Part shown: one piece after another, positions 13,401-20,550 of the stretch
How the letters are laid out: each line of letters begins with the position of its first letter
Numbering within the stretch: the first letter of the stretch is position 1
Source: Turritopsis dohrnii
Lineage: Eukaryota; Cnidaria; Hydrozoa; Anthoathecata; Oceaniidae
NCBI GenBank assembly: GCA_027922465.2
Contig: BQMF02000199.1
Span: 558,001-622,000 of the forward strand
DNA: 64,000 nt
Reading direction: 5' to 3'
Notes under the pieces: generated by a model
The model's database searches: none
The model's input: the letters and a program-made list of their open reading frames with translations, nothing else
Told to the model about the DNA's origin: nothing
Program-made: the position numbers and the translations under genes

Positions 13401-16400
13401 TTTGTTACGGAATTCTAACCATTCCCCTTCATTCATTTTCACATTGCGCATAGCCCTTTTTGCCATAGCCGTTTTTCGTGTATTACTATATATACCTGTA
13501 AGATAGACCAAAAGTTCATTCACTGGATGTTCTTCCTCTGCAGGAAAGCTATTAACCCATCTTAAGGCTGTGCGCTTAGCAGCATCCTCAAGACTATTCA
13601 TAACAATCATGGCTTTATGTGATTCTGGCCAATCACGGCAAGCATCCAACATTACCTCAATTGATTGTTTCCACTCTTGGAATGACGCCGCATATCCCTT
13701 TTTAGTTTTACCTTCCCCAGTAAACTTTAGGATATGATCGGCTGACATTTTCATTTGAAAGGCAGGAGGACGATCATCCGCCTCATCATCTCTAGCCCAA
13801 ATCATGTTTACCGTGCTTCCGGAGGTTTCTTTGGATGTAGCTGTCGATTTCTCGTTAGAGACAATGTCCCCAGTTAGATCTACTACTGGAGCTGATGCCT
13901 TTGATTTACCTGCGGTACTACTTGCTGTCTTCGTAGCTTTCTTCTTTTTATCCTTCGTTGGTTTCGAAGGAGGTAGATATTGGCTATCTGGTGATGATCC
14001 TTCATCTCCTTCAGATGCTTCTGATACCTCATCTTCATCATCTTTCTCATTGCTTTCTTTTGTTGGGGATACATTACTAGGGGGTCGCACATTTATTACG
14101 ACCTTAGATGTAGTAGAAGATTCCTCGTTATTTAGCAAAGGGCATATTTCCCCATGTTTCGTCTTTTCCTTTATTAACTCAGTACATTTTGCTAGTTGCT
14201 CCTTATACTTCTTCTCCGTAGCTTTATGTCGATTCCATTCCAGCTTCATTTTGGCTGCGATTCCACCCTTAAGTAATTCATCGATCACCTTTAAACGGTC
14301 TGGATTATCTTCCTTTATAACATTATTCCATAAAGAATCTGCTATGTTTTTAATATCTCTTTTTCCCTTTCGGCTTGCTATTTCCTCTTGTAATTCAGCA
14401 ATCTTTAATTCAGCTTCCTTAAGGGCTACATTATCCTGTAAGGTTGCACCTACTTCAGTGCTCAATCTGCTTCCTTCAGCCTCTTTGTAAACAGTTAATT
14501 CTTCCAAGGTGGCTGTTAGTTTTATTCTAGCCTCGTTTTCATCAGCGACGGCCTTTAGTAACTGACTTCGTATGTCGTTCAGTTCATTTGTTAGACTCTG
14601 GGCCTTTCCTTGAGCACTTATCACTAAACCTTTTTGTAACCCTAAATCTGTTTCGGCGGCATTTGCTCTCCTTAACAGACTTAGTTTTTCCTGATCCAAA
14701 TCATGGATCTTGTCATTATACTGACTTTCCGCTACTTGCCAAGCTGTTTGTTCAGCTTCTAAGGTTATTAACTTGTTTCTGGTTGATGACAGTTCCTCTG
14801 ACATTTTAGCCTTTCGCAATCGAATATTATGTAACAGTTTGTCGGTTTCATTTGCATTTTCCTCATACCGATCAGTTAGCGCATCGCTAGCTGAAACGTC
14901 AGTTTCCAATCTAACATTGTCCTCTAGAAAACCCTTGACACATGTTATAACGTTTTGTAAGGCTGATTGCAGTTCGGTCCCTGCTTCAACTTCCTTAGTA
15001 TATAAGGCCGTTTCAGCCTCTCTGTCAAATTCCTTTATAAATCCTCTAATCATATCCACATGTTTAGGATCAATGATCGCCACTTTTCGCGAGGTTTGTT
15101 CCCTTTCAAGAAGGCGTTTAGTTTTACCCCATTCGTCTTGTAAGCGCGAAATCTCGCTTTGCTGTTGCTTAATAGTTTGTCCTTCAGAGGCTAATCTGCC
15201 CCCTAAGGAATCGATCTTAACTTGCCTTTGTTTCAGCTGCTCGTCTTTATCCTTGATTTCCTTAGCGCAAGCTTCATGTGAGACTGTTGGCACTACAAAA
15301 TCGACTGAGTTCGAAATTTCCTTCTTTAGTTCATTTATACGATCATCCTTATTATGCATTTCCCCTTTTAACGTTATTATTTCCTTTTTGGTATCAGCTA
15401 GTTGATCTGTCAACAGCTGAGTAGATTCCATGGCCTTATCCCTTTGTTGCCTTAACTGTTCAATTTCCTTTTGAGCAGCTAATAGCTCATTTTCCACACC
15501 TGAGTCCATAGATTCAAGTTTTGGTTGTTCCCTTGCCCCTTCAAGTTGTCGCTTCAAGGCACTTATAAGACTGTTTTGACCGTCGATCAAAGTATTAAAA
15601 TGATTCTTAGTATCAACTAAATCCTGCTTCTTACTTGCCACATAACTTTCCAGACCAGATATTTCCTCATTCTTAAGTTCGCACAAATCCTGTAAGTTAA
15701 TTACCTTTTCCCGGAGTTCCATACTATAGGATACGTGATATCCTACGTTATGAGCAAGTTTTAGAATGTACTCCGTAATTTCAGTCACGGATTGAGCTTC
15801 TGACTCAATACCACTAGCCTCTACTATCCTTTTCTTTAACTCTTGAAACGCCTGATATTGTTTCAACATAACCCCATAGGAGGGATTTTCATTGACCTTG
15901 CTGTTGTTATTTTCCATGACACTATCGAACAGTTTCATCAGTTCCTGTACTCCTTCCTTCAGTGATGACCATTTTTCTGGGTCCATATTATCAGGCAGTA
16001 AGTGATACATTTCATTTGCCTGAAGACTCTCTATTAAACTTATGAATAAAGTACTAAGTACCCGATCTATTAAGTTGTTTCTTTCGTATATAGCGGAGGC
16101 TAACAAAGCCTGACTATTGCAAGCACAATTCTGATCCATATGTAACATATAATTTCCTGGTTCCCTATAAGTTCCTCTTATGATAGCGTGGCATTTGAAT
16201 TCCCCATTACGCCGTGAGTGCGTAGTCCAATCATTTAGATCATCCCCACTACTGGCACTATCGAATTCACTCAGTAGTTTGTGATAAATCATTTCCTTAG
16301 CCTTATCCAATTCATTCAACCTGTCATGTAATTTCTTTTTCTTGTTGAGGCCGGTAACAGGATTTTCCTCTCTAGAGTGTAACCCTTCCTCCTTCCTCTC

Positions 16401-17591
16401 CAAAGGTTTAGACTGATTCCCGTCATCAGCGCTTTTCCCTTGGTTCGGCTCACCCGGAGGTATACTTGCCTCAGCAACTTTCGGTTCACTAGATCCTCCA
16501 TCACCTTTCGGTATACTGATGGGTTTTCTAGCTGGTGGTATTGGGCGCTCCGTCTCCTCAGCCTCCCGTTGGTTTGGCGGAGGATTTGTTACACCCTTTT
16601 CAAAATCATCCTTATCCTTAGATTGCTTGTCATCCTTAATGTCCGGTTTGTCTTCAAATTCCAAATCACTGTTTTCATTTAGAGGTTTCATGTCCTTTTC
16701 TCCTTCACTTATATTACTTAATACATCACTACTTTCATAAGGGGCATCTACCCTTTCGAATTCCACAGCGGATTCACTATCCCTGTTGTGAACATCGATT
16801 GGGTCATATAACCTTCCATTATGTTCTAACACATCCTTAGTAGACACAGATCTTTTGTGCTCCTTTGCAATAGGTTTCCCTGCTTTCAAAAATTCCTTAA
16901 ACATTTCTGCCGCTCTTTTCCCTTCATCCTCGCGTACTATCAATTTTATCACTGATTGTAACAAGGGACGAAAAGCCACACTACTTTCCAAAATTCTTAA
17001 TTCCTTCTTTGTCAATGGCATATCGTTACTTTTAGGTCGAATTTGCCTTTCATTATACATAAGGGCTGCTAAATAACTCTGATAGACACTCAGATACTCG
17101 CGCCCTTCTTTATCCCCCTTATTGTTATCCAAATATGCTGTAATGAGCTTAAACCATTCCCTGAAGGACAAATGGAGGTCACCCCAGGTGATCCCTAAGT
17201 CCTTACTGATCATAGCTCCCTTTAATTCACTTGATTCTCTTAATTCATCGTTTAATTCATGTTTCTCCTGATTCTTAGTTTTCTTACGTTTCCAAAATTT
17301 TCCTGAGGTACTCGAATTTCCCTTTTCAACATTCTTAACTTTTTCAAATTCATCAAACAGGTTCTTAGAAGTACTACTTGTTCCTTCGTCACCAAGGGTT
17401 CCACTTGTTCCCGCATTCTTCATGGGACTCAGAGGTGTGCCCTTTGCCACGTTCAGTTGGCGGTTAACACCAGGCATTGTCGACATACCTGGGTTAGTGA
17501 GTCGAGAAGCAGCGCCCACAGCTGACCTTTTGTTTTCTAACTCAGAGATGGGGGTTTGGTCCCCCTCAAAAGCATCCCTAGCTTCTTCCAT
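4419..17591 (-). CDS. Gag-Pol-Env-like polyprotein, 4,390 codons, no integrase domain
   Basis: A single intact frame. Residues about 1-430 are charged and low complexity; 600-1130 are long coiled coils; 1285-1450 resemble the retrotransposon Gag capsid region. Four zinc knuckles follow near 1495, 1545, 1595 and 1658. The protease has DTGADHS (about 1717). The reverse transcriptase (about 1930-2180) has a TIDLRDGYF motif and FVDD (about 2082). RNase H (2238-2360) keeps D, E and D (YTDAS, LDREL, TDHQ). At 2430-2520 there is a dUTPase-like beta fold. An internal signal-peptide-like stretch at about 2670 opens an envelope-like part with dense N-glycosylation sites (about 2985-3045), a furin-like RFPRS site (about 3052), a coiled coil and four to five membrane segments (about 4122-4320). 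No HHCC or D,D35E integrase is seen. The last 10-15 residues cross into flanking DNA. Intactness over 13 kb suggests a young insertion or selection. Confidence 0.85.
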   Translation of the reverse strand: MEEARDAFEGDQTPISELENKRSAVGAASRLTNPGMSTMPGVNRQLNVAKGTPLSPMKNAGTSGTLGDEGTSSTSKNLFDEFEKVKNVEKGNSSTSGKFWKRKKTKNQEKHELNDELRESSELKGAMISKDLGITWGDLHLSFREWFKLITAYLDNNKGDKEGREYLSVYQSYLAALMYNERQIRPKSNDMPLTKKELRILESSVAFRPLLQSVIKLIVREDEGKRAAEMFKEFLKAGKPIAKEHKRSVSTKDVLEHNGRLYDPIDVHNRDSESAVEFERVDAPYESSDVLSNISEGEKDMKPLNENSDLEFEDKPDIKDDKQSKDKDDFEKGVTNPPPNQREAEETERPIPPARKPISIPKGDGGSSEPKVAEASIPPGEPNQGKSADDGNQSKPLERKEEGLHSREENPVTGLNKKKKLHDRLNELDKAKEMIYHKLLSEFDSASSGDDLNDWTTHSRRNGEFKCHAIIRGTYREPGNYMLHMDQNCACNSQALLASAIYERNNLIDRVLSTLFISLIESLQANEMYHLLPDNMDPEKWSSLKEGVQELMKLFDSVMENNNSKVNENPSYGVMLKQYQAFQELKKRIVEASGIESEAQSVTEITEYILKLAHNVGYHVSYSMELREKVINLQDLCELKNEEISGLESYVASKKQDLVDTKNHFNTLIDGQNSLISALKRQLEGAREQPKLESMDSGVENELLAAQKEIEQLRQQRDKAMESTQLLTDQLADTKKEIITLKGEMHNKDDRINELKKEISNSVDFVVPTVSHEACAKEIKDKDEQLKQRQVKIDSLGGRLASEGQTIKQQQSEISRLQDEWGKTKRLLEREQTSRKVAIIDPKHVDMIRGFIKEFDREAETALYTKEVEAGTELQSALQNVITCVKGFLEDNVRLETDVSASDALTDRYEENANETDKLLHNIRLRKAKMSEELSSTRNKLITLEAEQTAWQVAESQYNDKIHDLDQEKLSLLRRANAAETDLGLQKGLVISAQGKAQSLTNELNDIRSQLLKAVADENEARIKLTATLEELTVYKEAEGSRLSTEVGATLQDNVALKEAELKIAELQEEIASRKGKRDIKNIADSLWNNVIKEDNPDRLKVIDELLKGGIAAKMKLEWNRHKATEKKYKEQLAKCTELIKEKTKHGEICPLLNNEESSTTSKVVINVRPPSNVSPTKESNEKDDEDEVSEASEGDEGSSPDSQYLPPSKPTKDKKKKATKTASSTAGKSKASAPVVDLTGDIVSNEKSTATSKETSGSTVNMIWARDDEADDRPPAFQMKMSADHILKFTGEGKTKKGYAASFQEWKQSIEVMLDACRDWPESHKAMIVMNSLEDAAKRTALRWVNSFPAEEEHPVNELLVYLTGIYSNTRKTAMAKRAMRNVKMNEGEWLEFRNKMENMGLNAGLGETELKELMTLGLPKALQASVDQQEAVRVMSFQEFITYCEWIDSSGTLYSITKKGNKENEKKESNVNDDKPYGNNRGRNSVWCKWCKNRSHNTEECYSHNSAKGMTTNNNGESKNPDGYSSVHVKKESNGNVCDFCGKSNHTMDRCWALQEQMNNSGRGRGRGRGSYGNRGGFNNGPPRTINCYNCNGTGHMARDCPQPRAPFQPRNQGSIEREPKVNNGPSKDTINMVKAMNYMKENSNSSTTFLKCEVCGEGHASSECGYVRLIKGLPSGVRQVGDPVKGIQDKPVILVNFETNDGIIKYPVLFDTGADHSVIGEEQAIVLGFEKGRQSQKTLKDVSGTDLVLLGDMQLSGNICGVPFSLDAISVLPYDMPVIIFGQDLMESTLIAPMPDPEGWTLYQNMGNGIMEALTIPSDMIRMVHRIDERQEPTERKNETGNQDNDKLTMFHQDPAPLAEQLFHNSKPQGRRMHPEADKYFTDEWKQKWKQRFEKNPNKPKFPPAKIHMKPGMTPPKFQPYRIATENGILMKGEISRLLELGYIVWSKSENASPAFVAYKKPGPNGEKQGRLVIDYRYLNLVIEDVADTVPGLMDVLKNLKDCGEILYTIDLRDGYFLFPLDEESQALAAFTTPYGTFQPTGIPQGFKNSPGWFHPEVRYTIELGKRLGRVDDSVFNFVDDLIGGTHDIKKCKEDVDSLLEWLWENGFVIQPYKCTFGAMNVEFLGFDISAEGRSVGKELLDKLWNNVQDIFSDIFKKHVKNPTAHTPARRLLGALNFYRGFVRDFIGKTEDIREKTKKECKDPALTQADLDVTKEILNEIYNAGALALPDPTKPTIIYTDASDLGAGFAAFQEGKLIAMESQVFTKTTTGYSTLDRELMAIDLAYSKLYWLVDWSMVTVATDHQALLGLLNNHKMKTVLLYGRRARIYDRIALRHGLTLVYVPGQQTVLADWLSRWKLGEGNPPLGKETIGRVMWIRPEPSQITEAPPVTLQRLIEFDDQLVDDVEDANHPARLMFTRQNHGQWPLLREHSSMYELRSPEDIVLGPHMGVTIDMGLVLKQGPLQLYVPGILIEKAPQLQVPVLVFQEGDTVKLVVRNKGSKQFKISAGRLLVLLGRLSYRHPFDEYQADREVQVVTTPVVSSDATAVTGEVAMVTQTLPTQNKLKVVLPHRIPPGSLVLGEGGHASANGVATAATLNSDEDDPANVRLSDQKHEAQKSAKIEMMKQIKQQGERKAKEKEEERKKDRASKNNGSSNLAKWLTMMTALSATFPSAEGSQAYRFAKQGDQKKFRGFTVPTNAIGGNVDNLIHVTYLCRMMTWLRHWSHMQLEPWNGTWVWTMSETSTEGVIKDLFTTTTCRMQKKYTGVEYNISAWDGYTNKNRIYLHKYKGQTWNDVTHTLSNTRYMAVIPDVYISDNISSIPEKVLKEIWEVMPFVKMEQLKRNLENQTKGYVNVMNGNRGKSFDRTWDEYSATKWKIGNATIVVPGEMTLKYAIGPQESTIAVIEQWYGIIFMSGNKCEGKPYKRIKGCTLYDMGDCATEEEKMSCIKNEYLRCERNCFWSHKQKMEDIRINATVNVTSVIEETVKVNMTQTINVTMSHTINMTMTQYVNSTRTMVINQTMEVNQTRTIVHTETVTKTMCQPPPKHRFPRSIEENAYLEEKAMNSCDSTCSQATVLYTIQFNNPTELNIDSNIRYQLCWLEDLNNQQLIKKIQVDETLVQYKGAYKLFLLREGQKVATDGRYGNIQIECQNENGTMKSSKKGTFQSTSSKPIMVIETVKENRAKKIMYDYEDWTMEIKITEGYFKHFLKKEGTHSPVWLPPRRIECFKKGTNISVSCDNDDSARIILQSLGLTLHWKGNGIWLKLPEEFLDGLEISMFDQRYGDHNTLWECAKAPIKVTQIGQRVPRTYRKLAYEYKGPFVKAHAWKWKYAETSDHGKWTDKIIRTLHEGKTGFIVDNSFKGKQDEKFEKCLEKIRSGHKYVYRLPAYKSAEVMDFIRRNSSAPVYKMYMSNLVGMVILSTYQYRLVLVEKEYSDWSRHLMELTVGEGINVCHTGGVRVRCGDLSQMYGNVKWSGSNGWQKPLTNWSPAIQATAYCLHKEKKDSMYYSLKQDLKVPILGMKVEPTGVDMWTYQIDNKQINLAARQQKDAPGVNVIIMPKITREEARVYVLIKTLVPYDLFRGIQAIYPGLGYKLLKDIANIVSQEGLVYGWMLYEITNRVHKVTPAIRQVMLHEKCNRVVCIGTTDANEVYYLTNSHGEYLVTRHVKLPRDRTKITDFRLITGIVQRGQISVKDGNGHAKKQAVVTYIDNSYVLTQDGDIYLFDITPLSSNWTLKSLGIREDIGVIRSLALQPPNIQIKEPRKQEYVSQRVGRVKVEYTKNFLLEYKCTPVKDNYTVITNRTIRLLPEKVIPIIWKNQRKQKILKLKWNKKAEAAVLYRTGVSQDNQTNATMEEKLNASIAILKILSTLTEKEGVTYDEVQRYAVNLIYGHRSGVIELTWDLSGFKKIDPINHEVIPWEVEQPLGNVYEFTYQGKTYVYSHDYQISLNDSTNLVGENFTLISRKRLVEVSRYEQAKFDRMLLSSQVIYELTMMVWKFGVQTEINAENIKDLTVKVWEFKENVVILVDTIIESIIELRRRVDALARQLKESGGWGAVGRFFNKLGGEIEELWKKGVNAVKKGIEYVTNKVTEVIDKVGDTVGSIWDKISKFVIYGGIGLLSLLVIGGIIYCMCTLERNKRRRMRITGTTTEAEEAETVMMIKDMGPKAKKKWIIIGGAVTLLLITLCFLILTILVCRKAELTKSEISIISLAWIGYFGFLITIVVLRVVSKRVNDAMGSIYLIRDFQSSVKKRMMCGQWTIRNIMLSGEAGLTIAAILSPIIVEVLHLLGTMTERGTRISRLITLTIACLAGARSILIIGKKLHEHHMLVKKREVARDETERKKTTTSRRARREGHRFLLPRCRDCSKTTRVVVVVVYASDTDGEKN

Positions 17592-17765
17592 CCTGAACGG
17601 AGATGGGTATTTAACTCAAATATCTCAAAATTCTCTACTTAAACAAATTCTCTTACTTAACTTCTTTATAGGCCTTTAACTTAAAATTTTACTTGTCACA
17701 ATTTTCTTAAAATCTTCTTCTAACGGTTCTCTAAAATTTTCATATCAAAGGTTTTCAACTTATAT

Positions 17766-17783
17766 GTCCCTCATCGGGCGCCA
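17766..17783 (-). promoter_or_regulatory. tRNA primer-binding site (lysine-tRNA-like)
   Basis: The minus strand reads TGGCGCCCGATGAGGGAC, 18 bases that begin with the TGG complement of a tRNA CCA end. It differs at two positions from the well-known binding site for lysine tRNA(UUU). It lies about 175 bases upstream of the long frame's start, where a minus-strand primer site belongs. The two differences fall in the T-stem part and could simply match this organism's own lysine tRNA. Confidence 0.8.
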
Positions 17784-18260
17784 GCTTTGGAATTGCCAAA
17801 TTTCCAACGCACCTAAGTACCTGAATTTTCTCAGTTTGCAGTCCTTTTCAAAGGAGCGTTTCGATTAACTCAGTCCTGAGGTTTGATTCACGAGGTCTAT
17901 AAGTTGAATTCTCAATTAAAACACACAAATTTCCCACAAAAGATTTTCTTTCAAATACTAAACATTCGTACCAGACGATCATAAAGTAATAAAAGAAATC
18001 GTAGTTGACAAATACAAACACTACCGTGTCCACAACTTTTCACTGTATCGTATACAGCCTTTATCAGGTTAGCTACTCCGTCAAAAGTGTAAGTCCACAG
18101 CTAAAAGTACTCAATATCTCCGATAAACTCTTCGATTACTCCTCAAACGATTAATCTCTTAACAAACTAACTTATTACAACCGTTCTCTCTCAAAACCAT
18201 ATTACAACTAACTTACATATATATGAGCATGTCTATATATACATGACTCTTATCTAAAGT
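17784..18260 (-). promoter_or_regulatory. Leader or LTR-like region of the giant retroelement
   Basis: About 475 bp upstream of the primer site, non-coding, AT-rich. Near its outer end the minus strand has a TATA-like CATGTATATATAGACATG (about 18230-18246), a reasonable core promoter. Its inner end, next to the primer site, is partly palindromic (GGAATTGCCAAATTTCC). It occupies the place of a 5' LTR, but I find no second copy in the window, and clear TG...CA ends are not obvious. Confidence 0.5.
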
Positions 18261-18985
18261 GTGCTTGCGTATGAATGGTCTCTTAGAAAATTTACCTTTT
18301 CATTTTCTAATGTATATAGGGGGGAATGCACAAATGAAAAATCTGTTTGGGTTTCAGCATCAACTGAACATCTGTTAGTATCTTCATATAACAATGAACC
18401 ATCCATGATTGGTAATGGATGGGGTGACAATGGTGTAGACAATAATGTGCTGCAACTTGTCATACTTGAATGAATTCCAATGTTTTCACTAGTATCAATG
18501 GAAAGCTTCTTCTTCTTTTTCACTGGTAGAATTCCTCTTTCTTTTGGTGCTGCTCGTGACGGTTTTGCTGAAATAAAACTTGTGCATAAATTTAATGAGG
18601 ACTTTACTCCCTTGGTTAACCTCTATCTACTTGGATTTCGCTTATAGTCATCTTTTTTGAAGTTTTAGTCACAGAGTGTATACTGGTTGACAATAAATCC
18701 ATCTTTACCATCCTGCCTTTTGATCAAATTACACCAAATATTTTTCTCCGGATGTTTAGTAGGAAATTTAAAAAAATGGATTGGTGTCCTATTTCCAGAT
18801 GTGTTGTTATAAGTACTTCCACAACCGAATGCTGCATATTCAAAACCGCGAGAGATCTTTCGCTTCCTATCCACCCCACTACTACTACTAGCTTTTTCGA
18901 TATCTTCCATATTTATAATCGAAGAAGACAAGTTAAAATGATACTGAATCTTCTTATAATTAGCGACTTTCTTTGAGAATCGCAC
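18254..18985 (-). pseudogene. THAP-type DDE_Tnp_4 transposase, N-terminal half
   Basis: THAP domains are zinc-dependent DNA-binding modules at the front of several transposases. The minus-strand frame shows a THAP-like fold with FGCGSTYNNTS, PIHFFKFP and a C...(stop)NF pair where C-x2-H is expected, then KKDDYKRNPSR(stop)RLTKGVKSSLNL. This is typical of the segment after the THAP zinc site. A basic KKKKK stretch, a DAETQTD-like motif and a coiled linker follow to 18254. Two in-frame stops (around 18667 and 18625) and the loss of the first zinc cysteine show decay. The gene stops at the retroelement border; the DDE part continues at 4445 and below. Confidence 0.75.
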
Positions 18986-18989
18986 AGTT

Positions 18990-19230
18990 AAGATAAGTTT
19001 TATCTAAACTAACCTCGTTTTCGCACACAGCTCAAATTCGGCGTGTATTTTGCGGAACGGAAAATTTATATTACATTTACTCTTCACACATTCTATTGTC
19101 TTTTTAACTCTGTCATATTTTTACACTTCTAGTCTAACTCATTAATTTCAATTGGAGATTTTGATGTATAGATTTTTTGTAACACCTTTTGTAATCATCA
19201 TTTTATATATGTAGGAATTTTTTGTAAATA
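18990..19230. other. Non-coding AT-rich spacer
   Basis: No coding frame or recognised repeat is seen between the THAP gene start and the hammerhead motif. The part after 19130 may belong to a decayed Penelope-like element, because such elements carry hammerhead motifs in their terminal repeats, but no protein remains here to prove it. Confidence 0.4.
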
Positions 19231-19278
19231 TTTTATAGCTGATGATGACATAAGAATGTCGAAACATGTCCTTAAAAA
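19231..19278 (+). ncRNA. Hammerhead ribozyme motif
   Basis: The plus strand holds all conserved hammerhead elements in order: CTGATGA (19239-19245), a 5-bp stem II GACAT-AAGA-ATGTC (19247-19260), GAAAC (19261-19265), a minimal stem III (ACATGT) and GTC (19268-19270), after which cleavage would occur. Stem I is formed by TTTTATAG (19231-19238) and CTTAAAAA (19271-19278), six pairs around a small internal loop. The tiny stem III is typical of hammerheads in Penelope-like and other retroelements, which often work as dimers. Confidence 0.75.
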
Positions 19279-19489
19279 AATGTGTTTTTATTTTTAAAAT
19301 TTATATTGAAATAGGCTTATTGTAGAGTGCAGTTTTTAGCGGAACGGAGCTCATTTGGCAAGATCAAATATTGTCATCAAACACTAACAGAGAGATGCAT
19401 TTCGACAGCCGTAACTGGATGCAACCTCCTACAGGGTCATACAAAAAGTGTGATTTGGCTCACTTACCTTTGATTTTCGGAAATTTTGA

Positions 19490-20480
19490 GGTAGGTAATA
19501 ATATGGATGATCAAGCTCACAAATGTTCAGGGTATAGCGTTTAGGCAAAATTGTCGATCTGTACGGTGGCGGGCAAAATAAAGTGGTTGCTTTTTGAGTT
19601 AAGTAGACATTTTCCCCCAAGAAATCTCCGAATGCTCCGAGGTTTGTTATGAACTTCCAACTGGGAAACCAGCAATACCTCCTATCCTTTACGATAATAT
19701 TGTAATTTAATGAGAATATTGCTGGTCGATACTTTTGAAAATGTAAATTCAGATCAAAGCTTCTGAAAGTGCATCCATAGAAGCTGTGTATCTGTGAGGA
19801 ATAAAAGATAAAGCTGTTATTTCTTCTCCATATTTATATACTAATATCTTTAAGCCATGTTTGTTTATTCAACTTCGTGTTGTGTTTTGATCCACCTAAC
19901 TGTTTTTATTTCCACACGCAACACAAAACAAGACATAAAAGTCCAATGATGATGATAAAATCTAATCTAAATGTTTATGTTTATCAGGTGTGTGCAGCAG
20001 CATATTCATAATATAGGTCCTTTTAGAGATTTTTTGAATTCTTAATTGCAAGCTTATTATTGTTCATGGGAAATGATTTGCATGTTTCGTATATGATAAA
20101 CTTTATGCTGACGACAGGTTAGGGAGAATATGTGTGTGTGCAGAAAAAAATGGCTTTGATATTTTCTATGTCTAAATCACTGAGGCATCAAAACAGTATA
20201 CAGTACATCACCATTCATGGAATTTGTCTATTAAAAAGAGTATAATCGTAGTCACATTTTATGATCAAATTAGACTGCTTAACAACAAAAAATGTAAACA
20301 ATATATAATATTTTATCCATCATATATATATTGTAAAATATTCCCTGATTTGGAATTAAATTAGTCAACTCCATTGTAGTATTTAATACATGCGTCTGGG
20401 TGAAATTTTATAAATTCTAGCAAAATAACTGAAGTTAAAATAGCTACAGCTTACAAATTCTTTAATTGGATAAGATAATT
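19490..20480 (+). repeat. Dispersed repeat of about 1 kb
   Basis: This block has two partial inverted copies in the window: about 39065-39490 matches its second half (for example the TGCACACACTACCTTT region of that copy), and about 48905-49420 matches its first half (for example AATTGTCGATCT...). No protein is encoded. It ends close to the start of the LINE at 20551. I cannot assign it to a transposon class. Confidence 0.65.
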
Positions 20481-20550
20481 AAAAGAAAACATCAATGAAG
20501 AGCAAAAGAAACAAATCAGTTAAGGTATAAACCCCCCTCACCATGTTATT

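Larger units (their letters stand above)
4446..18260 (-). mobile_element. Giant envelope-bearing retroelement without visible integrase or LTR pair
   Basis: About 13.8 kb on the minus strand: a 670-bp leader with a tRNA primer-binding site, then one open frame coding Gag, protease, reverse transcriptase, RNase H, a dUTPase-like fold and an envelope-like glycoprotein. It is flanked on both sides by halves of one THAP/DDE_Tnp_4 gene on the same strand, so both borders are probably real (right near 18255-18262, left near 4440-4455). I searched by eye for a second copy of the leader near the left border and found none. The coding frame runs into the border, so the 3' end may be missing or the element may lack LTRs by nature, as pararetroviruses do. 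No clear target duplication is seen. Confidence 0.75.

Noticed and set aside
13804..15405. Long plus-strand frames opposite the giant minus-strand frame
   Set aside because: They are shadows: serine/leucine-rich antisense readings of the coiled-coil coding region, without domains.
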